From Deroplatys truncata (Eukaryota > Arthropoda > Insecta > Mantodea > Mantidae): a stretch of 64,000 nucleotides of DNA. Of the stretch, positions 59,101 to 64,000 are shown one piece after another. Under the pieces are notes generated by a model. That model was given only the letters and a program-made list of their open reading frames with translations. It had not been told where the DNA came from and did not search any database. The first letter of the stretch is position 1. Every line of letters begins with the position of its first letter. Where the stretch lies: contig CM060988.1 of NCBI GenBank assembly GCA_030765065.1, positions 199,328,565 to 199,392,564 on the forward strand. The letters are read 5' to 3'. A program made the position numbers and the translations under genes.

Positions 59101-60727
59101 AACCCTCGTATGCTGATAGATAACTCAAATAATTGGACGGTTTTTGTAGCGTAGTGTCTCTGCTTTAATGGCACTACTTTAACGACTTTAATAAAAAAAA
59201 CAACTAAACTAACCTTTATAAATATTTAAACATTTTTAAATGTGCTTAAACAACATTTTAGTTGTTTGTCTTTATTTGCTAAATGAAAAAGAAGTGGTTT
59301 TTGTTTTTTACCATGTTTTGTCTCAGGCTTGATAAAATTCTGGGCAAGAGCGGAGAAAATCATTCACACAGTAGCCGTAGACTCCTTCTCGTATCCTTCC
59401 AATTCGGAAGCAGCACTCAACCATGCAAATTCTGTGATAAGTTGTTACCTCCATCTCGCGTGCAAAGAACGCACAAAGTGTCCTAGTGAAAATCAGTTCT
59501 GCACCTCCGCAGAACTGTTTACGAAGTCGGAAATGCATGCAGTCCGAGGTTCAAATCAGCACTTCCCCTTTAAGACAAGGAGCTCTCTGAAATAATAATG
59601 ACGTCATTCATTTAAACCGACTAGCCGTAAAGGCCGAATAAATCTGAAGAACCGTTATATATGTAGATATATGTATTTATTTGTATGTATGATCACTAAA
59701 TAAAACTCAAAACGAGCTATATTCAAAACGTTTAATATTTCGGGTTTACCACCTTCATCGGGAGATTAAAAGATTAAAAACATACAAAATGAAAAGATAC
59801 TTGACGGTCGACTACACTAGTTTATAATCTTTATTGTAGGAGAACATCTCGCGTACTGCGACCTACGGGAGAACCTTTGCGGCTACCACACCACAAGAGG
59901 AAGGGACAAAGCCTCAGCAATGCTGTTTATAAACGTGATACTTACTGTTAAACACCTGCCGCATTTTGGCGATAATCATAAATGAATATCATCCAAACTC
60001 TGGCGCTTCATTTGCCACCAGTTTCACAAAAGAAATTCCAGAAGCTTGCAAGAATTTAAGGATGATTTGTAATTTCGTCCTGTTTTCAAATATGCTGCTC
60101 ATTTCTTAAGATTTTGTCGCCCCATAAAACCCGCCGCCTTGGGCGGTAGCACGGCTCGACCGCCCCCCTTGAGCCGGTACTGTTTAGAAACCATTGATCT
60201 ACATTTCGTAAAAGTTTTAGTCTGATATCTTAAACAGTTTCTGAAATAATGGATCATGGAGTTGTAGATTTAACAGTGGCAGGGTGGGGCTTTTAATCTC
60301 CCCTTAAGAAAACTTCCCTTTGAAAAATAAAATTTCCCTTTCTGAAGAAATAGTTAAAATATTTGCGATTGCTTATCAACTGCTGTTGCAGAAGGAAAGA
60401 AGAAATTTCCCCTTAAACACGCCCCTGACTGTTTGCTGTACTCACTGTCATCCTGGAGAACAACAACAAAGAGAGCTGTACACCAAGTCCGAGGAATGGG
60501 GTCTAGTATGTCAGACAAGTATGTCACATCCTTTAACAACAGCAGCACCCCGTCGTCTTTAGCGGTGGAATCTGGCAACTTGCTTCCGGTGCTGGAATAC
60601 ACCAACCTCGGGCATGGCAGAGAGCTGATGGAATGTTCAAGATGGCCTGAAATGAGCACCAACACTTGACGGGATTCTCGGAAGTATCGCCATGCTATCT
60701 CACTGAGTGTATTCTCCAGCAAAGCGC
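27914..60727 (-). CDS. Ionotropic receptor (IR) gene, eight exons, intact frame
   Basis: Variant ionotropic glutamate receptors are ligand-gated cation channels of insect chemosensory neurons, placed in the dendrite membrane. Eight minus-strand exons join with GT-AG introns and matching phases (1,0,1,2,0,0,2) into 551 residues plus a stop. Order: N-terminal region 1-154; S1 lobe CPVRVMALNLAP to about 295; TM1 about 296-315; pore loop 325-342; TM2 about 343-362 with AYQAELGSM in place of the iGluR SYTANLAAF; S2 lobe 363-500; TM3 about 522-545; a six-residue tail TSNKQQ. The arginine that binds glutamate in iGluRs (five before the DF of S1) is Ala here, as usual for IRs, so it should not be a glutamate receptor. 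Introns total about 31 kb. The initiator Met is not found. Divergent, so no orthologue name is given. Confidence 0.9.
28630..28760 (+). pseudogene. Possible THAP-like domain remnant
   Basis: MPCTNNSGVKRNIGYYSFPD then RDKNRHAWYEKQKV resembles the F-x-FP-x(5)-R-x-x-W core of THAP DNA-binding domains, as in P-type transposases, but only one of the early cysteines is present and the frame decays after 50 residues. Weak. Confidence 0.3.
29649..30565. repeat. Minisatellite, about 118-bp unit, 8 copies
   Basis: Starts of atacagtgctatgat recur at 29649, 29760, 29879, 29998, 30115, 30231, 30351 and 30470 (spacing 111-120). Shared parts are gaccagagcttatctgtgtg, cttcatcatgatcatggtcc and accactagtgacctctagta. 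Copies differ by point changes and small indels. No coding potential. It lies in IR intron 7. Confidence 0.95.
31827..32934. mobile_element. Fold-back TIR element with two outward-reading promoter-like halves
   Basis: Ends GTGATGC and GCATCAC with AGT on both sides (31824-31826, 32935-32937), a possible 3-bp duplication. The halves are inverted, diverged copies. The left, on plus, reads gcctatataagcgagtgttc, then gtcagtcagtgaacgaa and gagattgtggagatcttgtg. The right, on minus, reads gctatataagtgagtgttct, agagtgtcagtgagttc and agagatgtcttgtgctcg. Each half carries a TATA box in the same relative place, both pointing to the centre. No transposase is present. The family recurs at 51735-53600. 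Confidence 0.65.
33119..33990 (+). repeat. M-family repeat copy
   Basis: Starts atactttgtctgccgcttac and continues ccaaagatgtgacacaaaca, cttgaattttctgagaat and tgtgtctataacgaaatgtg to about gtgcgagtgtaaccagtgc. Diverged but colinear with the other long copies. Lies immediately 3' of IR exon 7 on the IR strand. Confidence 0.7.
34117..34277 (-). CDS. IR exon 7: end of S2 lobe
   Basis: Acceptor tgcctcag, donor gtaagtaag (very strong). Encodes GWKFHVVTSDCIIYSPITMV, LRRGSPLTQPINELLGELY and AGGFLNHWYQLFTP. The SPLTxxINxxLxxLxxxGxxxHW block is diagnostic for the last part of IR/iGluR lobe S2. Ends with two bases of an Arg codon (phase 2). Confidence 0.92.
35096..35575 (+). repeat. M-family repeat, short form with both terminal inverted repeats
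   Basis: The 5' end (actttctctaccgcatacct, then tattgcatttcatctaaaaa, tacatgttttgaggccct) reappears inverted at 35460-35575 (gggcctcaaaacatgtgttt, gtatgcaatattttctctat, tatgcggtagagaa). TIRs are about 120 bp. Internal deletion leaves about 480 bp. This copy best shows that the family is a DNA transposon or MITE. Confidence 0.75.
36757..38160. repeat. Minisatellite, 63-65-bp unit, about 22 copies
   Basis: Unit: aaacatggctaacattgagt, agcttcatgatataaatgtg, ctttttccgtgcattggtag, tctt. Spacing alternates between 63 and 65 because some units have tgttga for cttaa and an extra T in the T-run. The right-hand third shares ccatgcatggg against ccgtgcattgg on the left, so blocks of units were homogenised separately. 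Apparent ORFs are repeat artefacts. In IR intron 6. Confidence 0.95.
38880..39480. repeat. Interspersed repeat, copy 1 (partner at 42535)
   Basis: 39120-39480 matches 42535-42830 in the same orientation: aatgaacaagagctagctac, tctaccatcaaaatttcttt, tgtttatgtgactgactat with gtgaacggttcc-like sequence. Family unknown. The two copies flank IR exons 5 and 6. Confidence 0.55.
39871..39902. other. Perfect 11-bp hairpin
   Basis: GATCCGATCCT and AGGATCGGATC are exact reverse complements separated by 10 bases. It sits in a stretch with further tacgatcc/cgatctc words, perhaps the end of an unidentified repeat. Confidence 0.6.
40018..40095. repeat. (TAA)n microsatellite
   Basis: About 26 units, 80 bp beyond the 5' splice site of IR exon 6. 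A poly-Asn frame through it is an artefact. Confidence 0.95.
40175..40450 (-). CDS. IR exon 6: gate motif end and S2 lobe
   Basis: Starts AELGSMVTVPRSPADIKDIQ after a cag acceptor. Its first residues complete the conserved gate sequence begun in exon 5 (AYQ/AELGSM). Continues LLHSGLRLYSPWKLRDQL and QQEQDIAYLLYRRTLEYYTS, the first part of lobe S2 (TVP...I.xLxELLxSGLxxYS). Exactly 92 codons, phase 0 to 0, with donor gttagt. Confidence 0.9.
42372..42477 (-). CDS. IR exon 5: pore loop and second transmembrane segment
   Basis: Acceptor atctgcag; the single leading base completes a Ser codon. Encodes SLVAVPVPFQPHSQPLRVFV and TTWLLYCIVINIAYQ. RxxxxxWLLYCxVIxxAYQ is the IR pore-lining helix. Donor gtacat, phase 0. 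At 106 bp it is too short to be found by ORF length. Confidence 0.88.
42535..42830. repeat. Interspersed repeat, copy 2 (partner at 38880)
   Basis: See the partner. It includes aatgaacaagagctagctac at 42564 and tgattcattgtgaacggttc near 42790. It lies between IR exons 4 and 5. Confidence 0.55.
42903..43170 (-). CDS. IR exon 4: S1 end and first transmembrane segment
   Basis: Acceptor tattttctgtgtag. The split Gly codon is completed and the frame reads DIYHNKSDLGFGLVTHN, LLDYTFSMGAECLAWGVPL, then LTWILITLFLMISGAVCRLL, a clear membrane span. The DxxxxxxLLDYTF region aligns with the iGluR segment carrying the agonist-binding Arg, which is absent. Donor gttagt, phase 2. It is 4.76 kb from exon 3; that intron is almost wholly minisatellite. 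Confidence 0.92.
43257..46790. repeat. Minisatellite A, 103-bp unit, about 34 copies
   Basis: Unit: gagtacgagtagacagacgg, agagaccttgcacagcacca, caagtcggtcatagtggccc, tgtttggttttgaggtgacc, cctgagagaaggatgagggg. Most units are exactly 103 bp; a 98-bp variant lacking gatg-type bases recurs in the middle. Variants (cacagc against cagagc; cccctgag against cctctaag) form patterned blocks. Both strands show open frames because 103 is not a multiple of three and three units cycle the frames; I take these as artefacts. It fills most of IR intron 3. Confidence 0.97.
46791..47560. repeat. Minisatellite B, about 112-bp unit, 7 copies
   Basis: cttcagaaactggagcacag recurs at 46800, 46913, 47023, 47136, 47248 and 47360 (47473 with one change). 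Unit also has aagtaggtaacagtggcatt, ctttgcttacaacgtgatcc and ctgggagacgggatgagggg. The last part and the agcaccacaagtaggt part resemble minisatellite A, so the two arrays share an ancestor. They directly adjoin. Confidence 0.95.
47575..47990 (+). repeat. M-family repeat, 3' part with inverted end
   Basis: Runs ttcttatgattgcatggaaa, tatcgctgttctctttgtat, gtttgtatacccacgaataa, gagaaagtcatgtgactgta and then gggagcctgagaatgcgtat, tgaaatgcaatactttttct, the inverted terminal repeat. It lies between minisatellite B and IR exon 3. Confidence 0.7.
48069..48312 (-). CDS. IR exon 3: start of ligand-binding lobe S1
   Basis: Acceptor ttccttttaccag. Encodes VYHLNDIFPVKTRNMQGCPV, RVMALNLAPNVI, DGVEVRLLSAIAKKMNFTI and GGLEGMIG. 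Cx(V/L)RV...P...GxExxLLxxIAxxxNF is the ligand-channel glutamate-binding (S1) signature. Ends one base into a Gly codon at donor gtatgag (phase 1). Only 75 bp separate it from exon 2. Confidence 0.92.
48388..48569 (-). CDS. IR exon 2
   Basis: The acceptor cctgccttcag is strong. The first two bases complete the phase-1 codon from exon 1, which would not work with an alternative ATG at 48555. Encodes FYNKMAVLMQLGKVEEV, then MYNVVVVLPDLNMYTFWPYR and RCGDSTPSNIPK. The NVVVVxP...YTxxPY..RCG pattern is usual just before the S1 lobe of IRs. Donor gtaagta, phase 0. Confidence 0.85.
48591..49165 (+). pseudogene. mariner-like element, 5' part with HTH-coding fragment
   Basis: Begins TA-CGAGGGCAGTCCACGAAGTA, a mariner-type terminal repeat after a TA dinucleotide. 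The frame at 48870-49159 reads RLKEVCGDTVMNKRNVRNWC, EMFNNGRTNVY and SSLVTDNLKNQLNKIVQG: the HTH_48-type domain of SETMAR-like insect mariners. It stops before the DD34D domain; the 3' end is lost. In IR intron 1, just 22 bp from exon 2. Confidence 0.7.
49170..51730. other. AT-rich intronic sequence, no clear feature
   Basis: Contains a T18 run (50131-50152) and ttattaattattagg-type low-complexity sequence near 50000-50100. Short stretches such as actcactctcacttcatg (51177) recall the fold-back family that starts at 51735. No coding frame. Confidence 0.4.
51735..53600 (-). mobile_element. Half of a fold-back element with an internal 123-bp tandem array
   Basis: The promoter-like end at 53395-53600 (minus: ggctatataagcgagtgtcc, then gagccagttagtgat) and the inner part (51745-51830, ctcacttcactaatgtgatt) match the right half of the 31827-32934 element. 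Between them the single block of that element is amplified: gtcacaaactcactcgtaga recurs near 51911, 52035, 52156, 52279, 52402, 52524, 52648, 52771 and 53321, period 121-124 bp, about ten copies. A SINE A copy splits one unit. No matching left half is seen. Confidence 0.75.
52893..53187 (+). repeat. SINE A (tRNA-derived), complete, within the 123-bp array
   Basis: A box TGGTGTAGTGG (52905-52915) and B box GGTTCAAACC (52949-52958) are both intact, with cctccg/cggagg as the acceptor-like stem. Body and tail (aaactcaatttaattttt) as in the 12.6 kb copy. Flanked by ttcacgtagtc (52882-52892) and ttcactgtagtc (53188-53199), an 11-12-bp duplication. Array spacing across it is 426 bp, which is one 123-bp unit plus the insert. 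It is the best candidate for a transcribable copy. Confidence 0.9.
53850..54560 (-). repeat. M-family repeat copy, inverted
   Basis: Reverse complement matches the family: aacctaacccaaaaaacgaa at its 5' side, aaagatgggacacgaagatt, cttgaattttctggaaat, tatcctgttcgctttgtttc at the 3' side. Lies in IR intron 1. Confidence 0.65.
54600..56110 (-). pseudogene. mariner-like transposase (HTH + DDE), split by SINE A
   Basis: On minus, N-terminal part (56060-55716): VAWIAEHRSFTVETYLKN, RIFRRHFRLRRHDEV and RTIVRWTNQF, the HTH of this class. After decayed middle sequence and the SINE at 55184-55438 follow QVWSQQDGATAHTARRSID, PGRLISRFGDVHWPVRSPDL, APD and a GYLK-like C-terminus ending near 54720. QxDGATAHT and the later SPDL hold two catalytic Asp positions. 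The stop-ridden middle and the SINE make it inactive. Confidence 0.8.
55184..55438 (-). repeat. SINE A copy lacking its B box, 11-bp duplication
   Basis: Perfect duplication AGGGCCTATGA at 55173-55183 and 55439-55449. On minus it begins cgtcctccgtggactagtgg, then tacccggcggagggcgatgg: about 40 bp with the B box are missing compared with 52893-53187. The body and the A-rich tail (aaactcaattttttttt) are complete. Confidence 0.88.
56091..56130. repeat. (CA)n microsatellite
   Basis: Twenty CA units at the 5' border of the mariner-like remnant. Confidence 0.95.
56595..57430 (+). repeat. M-family repeat, long copy
   Basis: tttttacctcctctactacg, cacccaaaaattcgataccg, tactttccaaagatgcgaca, cttgaattttctgggaatag, tgatatcgctgttctctttg and gtcatgtgaatgtatcccac in order. 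Colinear with 8386-9330. Ends about 110 bp before the hAT-like element. Confidence 0.75.
57862..59108 (+). mobile_element. mariner transposon, 1,247 bp, both TIRs
   Basis: TIRs CGAGGGTGGTCTGAAAAGTT followed by TCCGA (left) and the same with one mismatch (G to T) inverted at the right end. TA duplications at 57860-57861 and 59109-59110. Size and structure are those of a whole mariner. It inserted into the hAT-type element. Confidence 0.95.
58035..59047 (+). pseudogene. mariner transposase, full length but disabled
   Basis: Cut-and-paste transposase. Starts MKMNKIEYRAVIKYLFLKGN, with a stop after GNTPT near 58106. Continues through the HTH (FTTVKFWATEFKRGRKSL, DDERSGRPK, VREIAEAMNMSKERVCHIL), then after a frameshift near 58400 the DDE domain: ITVDETWIHHYTPE (first Asp), LFHQDNAPSHT (second Asp), YSPYLAPSDFFLF, ending DYVEK and TAA. 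The third catalytic Asp of D,D34D is Tyr here (58841-58843). About 335 codons, normal length. One more shift lies near 58560-58680. Confidence 0.9.
60446..60727 (-). CDS. IR exon 1 of those visible: N-terminal region
   Basis: Encodes LLENTLSEIAWRYFRESRQ, VLVLISGHLEHSI and TWCTALFVVVLQDD, the pattern of an IR extracellular N-terminus (amphipathic helix, hydrophobic strand, VVxLQ). It ends GATGACA before the donor gtgagt, phase 1. The 5' edge is taken at a cag acceptor (60728-60730). The frame stays open upstream and adds a hydrophobic IICCILSVLTG that could be a signal peptide, but no ATG lies before the SINE at 60775. The start codon may therefore be on another exon beyond this point. Confidence 0.75.
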
Positions 60728-60774
60728 CTGTCAACACACTAAGAATACAACAGATTATTTGTGAGGTAAAGGTA

Positions 60775-61180
60775 CTGAGGATGGAAGGGGTTCCGAAACG
60801 GACCCCTTGTGCTTCTACCCTAGGAGGGAGGGAGGGCGACCAGATCCGGATGACGACGGACGCAAGTACGAACGGGTCCGTAATATCTTTCAAGATTGAA
60901 CGCCTCCAATGCCACCCGAACTTCCGGGGGGTCCCCGAGAGAGCGCCTGCCCGAAAACACCAGGAGTGTTCAATCGAGTGGTTTCTGGACGAAACCTCCA
61001 CAAAGTGCACAGCCGCAACCCGCCTGATCCTACAACCCTGGAACAGATGAAGGGTACAGGAAATGAGGGGCAGGAGAGTCGTGGTAGAAGATGCACTCCC
61101 CAGCATTCGCCTGCCGACCCTGGGAAACCACGAAAAACGCATAGGTCGCACACGTTACCAGGCGCCAGCTCGCTCGGTGA
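60775..61180 (-). repeat. SINE B copy, inverted, B-box region missing
   Basis: On minus: gagcgagctggcgcctggta, then acgtgtgcgacctatg, ggtcggcaggcgaatgctgg, ggttgtaggatcaggcgg, and cctccctcctagggtagaag, ggaaccccttccatcctcag. Same family and order as 61416-61869. Compared with it, the segment around the B box (tcccggttcaatccc) is absent. It ends about 50 bp from IR exon 1. No clear duplication found. Confidence 0.7.
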
Positions 61181-61224
61181 TTATTGGTGAACTACCTGTT
61201 TGAATTCCTTACAAGAAAATCTGA

Positions 61225-62060
61225 ATCCATCATCCTGAATAAGAAAACTATGTCACACCTATAATACTTAATTCATATAAATTAAAATACTAGATAAATT
61301 AATTTTCACAAAAAAGAAAGAATCAAATTTCTGATGTGTCACCTTCACATGACTTTCTCTCTAGCGACAGTTCTACATACGGTTCATACCAAAGCTTGTT
61401 CTTCTATCTACTTCTTGTTACGAGCGAGGTGGCGCCGCGGTAACTTGTGCGACTCGCATTCGGGAGGTCCCGGTTCAATCCCCGAAGGTTTCTCCAGGTC
61501 GGTAGGCAAATGCTGGGATGGTTCCCTCTCTACCACGAATTTCGTGTCCCCATTTCCTTTCACCTGTTTCATCTTCTTATTTTTCAGAGTTGTAGGACCA
61601 GGCGGCGGTGGTTTGTGCGTTGCGGCGGTACGGTAGAATTTGCGTTGTGAAAAGGTTTCTCCCTGGCATTTGTTTGGCCGGCTGGGGCCCCTTCCTGCGA
61701 GTTACTCATTTTCTTCCGGAACCCCCAGTTTGTAGATGGCTAAGAGGGACCACCGACATCAGGATTGGTGTCATACTGGATCCCGACCTTACTCGTCCGG
61801 AGCTGGTCGGGTCTCCCCATCATCCCTTCCTTCCAGGGGTCACGTTCGGTGCCGTGCTTCCTCCGTCGGTCTACTTCTAACTCCTATGTATTTCATTGTA
61901 GCATAAGAAGGATAAAGCAATCTAAAGCAATAGTCCGATTTTTAAAGATCGGGTCGCTATGTACGGCTTTGAAATTCCATGTTCTTTGCATGACCATGAG
62001 AAAAAACAAACGGCGAGTTACTACTTAAAAAAAAGTATTTGAAAATTCAAATTAATAACA
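61225..62060 (-). repeat. M-family repeat, inverted, split by SINE B
   Basis: 61225-61415 (reverse complement: agtagatagaagaacaagct, gagagaaagtcatgtgaagg) and 61879-62060 (ttccgagatattctttgtta, catggtcatgcaaagaacat) are adjacent family segments interrupted by SINE B. Confidence 0.65.
61416..61869 (+). repeat. SINE B (tRNA-like head), 9-bp duplication
   Basis: Flanked by TCTACTTCT at 61407-61415 and 61870-61878. Head: gagcgaggtggcgccgcggt with an A-box-like tggcgccgcgg, gcattcgggaggtcccggtt and a B box GGTTCAATCCC. The long GC-rich body (gtcggtaggcaaatgctggg, gttgtaggaccaggcggcgg, ccaggggtcacgttcggtgc) contrasts with the AT-rich surroundings. 454 bp; no A-tail. Unrelated to SINE A beyond the tRNA-like head. 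Confidence 0.75.
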
Positions 62061-62559
62061 AAGAATATCTCGGAAATGTTTAACTCCACAAAAAAGTTCT
62101 GAAAGTAAAACTTCAGTAGTACAATTACTGAGTTTTACTTTAAGCTTTTACTCCTAATGTTTGAGAGCTTAATTCTTCTTCAGAAGTTTTTAAAAGTAAA
62201 TGTAAAGCATATTTGCTTCAGCCTATCTGTTCCTTTTTCTTCTTGAGTTAGTGGAAACATCTTTTGAGATACAGTCCACCGCTACAATGGCGGCTTGTGG
62301 CCTAAATGATAGGTGAAGCTCTTTTCACCCAAAATAAGACATGCAACTGTTTTATTAACTTGATTCTCCTATCCTTTCGATTGGCGTACTTTTCGATAAT
62401 GTCATGAAAGGGCTGCCTCCCCATTGGCCAACACTTTCATTACACAAGGTTGTTACGAGCGTAAAACCCCACGCAGCAAGTTACTGGCCTTGGAAGTGGA
62501 AATTTGCTTCCCTTCCCTCCCGTTCAGGCAGTCGTGAGCATGTGAAGTGTTGTTCAAGC

Positions 62560-63230
62560 TCTACAAGAGAGATTAGTGAACAGAAAGTGTCGGTTAGCGT
62601 GGAACAACGCCTTACTAATTAATCAAATTTCTTACTGCAGAAGGGATTCAACCATCGGACATTCTTCAGAGGCTGGAAAAACGGTTCGGAGAAGCATGTC
62701 TCTGGAGAACTCGAGTGTTCAAATGGTGTAAGGCATTCAGAGAGGGAAGAGACAGTGTAGAACACGCATAACACATAATCGTCGACCGCGAACATCAATC
62801 ACCCCATCCAATTGCGACCGTGCTAACGTGCTTATACGGGATAATAAGCGTTTATTTCAACATTTTGTTGGGAGAAGTAAATAGGCTGCGGTCCAATAGG
62901 AAAAAAGGAGGTAATCGGATTTCCTTCCTTCAAGACAATGCGAGACCTCACACTCCCAGAAGAACCATGGGAATCATCAGGAAGCTAAAGTGAGACCTGC
63001 TCCCCCAATCACGTAACAGTCCAGATATAGCCCCAAGTGATCTTTTTTTATTTGGAAGACTTAAAAGTGACTTGAGAGAGTGCGATTTGAGGATAACAAC
63101 AGTGATCGCATTTGTTCAGGAATGGGTGCGCACTCAACCAAAAACCTTTAGGAAAAGGGAATAAAACAGTTGCCAAAATGCTGGGAAAAAATTTATATAT
63201 AAGTCGATGGGGACTACTTTAAAACATAAC
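62560..63230 (+). pseudogene. mariner (SETMAR-like) transposase, internally deleted
   Basis: AEGIQPSDILQRLEKRFGEA, RVFKWCKAFREGRDSVEH (HTH part), then after a gap with stops LQDNARPHTPRRT (second catalytic Asp block), NSPDIAPSDLFLFGRLKSDL (third Asp) and VRTQPKTF...SRWG. The first Asp (DETW) region and linker are deleted. A likely right terminal repeat is gttcaaatttgaacaccttg near 63280; a related acaaggttgttacgagcg stands at 62443. Inactive. Confidence 0.75.
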
Positions 63231-63299
63231 GTATTTATTGTCAGTTTTCATTGCAGTATTTTCTAAACAAAACAAAATCAGTCCCGTTCAAATTTGAAC

Positions 63300-64000
63300 A
63301 CCTTGTATTGCACTACATAAAGACGTGGATTTCCTTTTAGAGCGTTATCAATTATATTCTGATTTTTATCGAGCTGTTTCAATTGCAGCGCGCTTTGAGA
63401 TGTTCAGCAGAATCTGGTTGTTATGCAATGCCCATTTGATATTCAGAATGTTGCAAAAGCCATCAGAATTCCACACCGTTTTCTTTATTCCAAATAACAG
63501 ACAGGGCCCACAAAACAATTTTTGTAAATAATTACTACTGCACAACCAGCCATACTGCACCACGAGCTTTTAAAATGTCTGATACAACACATCACACCTT
63601 TATTTTGTACTTTATATGCCGTTACACAATGAATTGGCTTAGGTCTACCCGTAAATATCGCCTCTCGTCCTCAGTCCATCGCGAAAAAGATTTTTGTAAC
63701 ACGCAAAACACTGCGGATTCATTGCAAATCGCCAGTGGTCTTAAAAACATAAACTTACTGTTGATACTTTAATTCACACTAGCGAACTTCCAAGGACAAT
63801 AATCGATACGTACAGATTGTTTTCACACATGAACTGAACTAACATTGAAGGACCAGTCCGAGAACTTGAAGTTTAAAAACTGATTTAAGAGGAAAAGACT
63901 CCGTTGCCCAAGAAAAGGGTTGTTTGCAAGTCTACAAAAGATGTCACAAGTGTCAATGACCACCAAATAGCCTCTAGAAGATGTTTTTCTACTCCAAAAA
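63300..64000. other. No feature recognised
   Basis: AT-rich sequence with short frames only (none above 70 codons) and no motif or repeat seen elsewhere in the window. An upstream IR signal-peptide exon was looked for here and not found. Confidence 0.4.

Larger units (their letters stand above)
57541..60182. mobile_element. hAT-type element, about 1.4 kb plus nested mariner
   Basis: Ends CAGGCCCGGCTTCAGG and, inverted, CAGTACCGGCTCAAGG; flanks cttagaag (57533-57540) and tttagaaa (60183-60190) agree at 6 of 8 bases and fit the hAT nTnnnnAn duplication. The right end has the Pro/Gly-codon-like GC-rich block (cgccgccttgggcggtagc) common near such termini. No BED finger or transposase is readable, so it is a non-autonomous copy. 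Confidence 0.6.

Noticed and set aside
60354-61151. A single 265-codon minus frame combining SINE B and IR exon 1
   Set aside because: The first half is SINE B sequence and the end runs past the clear donor at 60445; only the middle is IR coding.
61430-61490. Possible tRNA gene
   Set aside because: Shared with a second copy of the same GC-rich body at 60775-61180, so it belongs to SINE B.

Overview
This is eukaryotic DNA, almost certainly from an insect. There are no bacterial operons or ribosome-binding sites. Coding sequence appears as short exons with GT/AG splice sites and matching phases, separated by kilobase introns. Most of the window is AT-rich transposon debris and tandem repeats. 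A divergent ionotropic receptor (IR), mariner, hAT, Penelope-like elements and tRNA-derived SINEs point to an arthropod; a large, repeat-rich genome such as a cockroach or termite is my inference.

Two host genes are supported. (1) On the + strand, the last two exons of a coiled-coil protein gene (1371-1502 and 9653-10127, stop TAA) are joined by an 8.1 kb intron. (2) On the - strand, one IR gene runs from 60727 down to 27914. Eight exons (60446-60727, 48388-48569, 48069-48312, 42903-43170, 42372-42477, 40175-40450, 34117-34277, 27914-28052) all have usable splice sites. All seven junction phases agree, giving an open frame of 551 visible residues. It reads in IR order: N-terminal region, S1 lobe, TM1, pore, TM2, S2 lobe, TM3. 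Only the start codon and probable signal-peptide exon are missing.

Layout. 1-10.2 kb: Penelope-like 3' fragment, CENP-B-type transposase fragment, then the coiled-coil gene, whose intron holds a solo LTR nested in an M-family repeat and a 3 kb hAT-type element (8-bp duplication) that carries a LINE fragment and a TIR element. 10.5-22.1 kb: a MITE with 8-bp duplication, a 363-bp palindromic Penelope derivative with hammerhead-ribozyme-like cores, SINEs, LINE fragments, and a 4.06 kb compound Penelope-like element (intact 812-aa RT/GIY-YIG ORF plus an inverted 1.3 kb partial copy) inside one 12-bp duplication. 22.4-26 kb: Ty3/gypsy 3' end and a LINE tail. 27.9-60.7 kb: the IR gene, with introns filled by minisatellites (64, 103 and 112 bp periods), fold-back elements, mariner, hAT and SINE insertions. 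60.8-64 kb: two inverted copies of a second SINE family and a degenerate mariner.

The most interesting material is (a) the Penelope-like elements with inverted partial copies, target-site duplications and hammerhead-like motifs, and (b) the intact IR gene stretched over 32.8 kb. I saw no CRISPR array, rRNA or functional tRNA gene.
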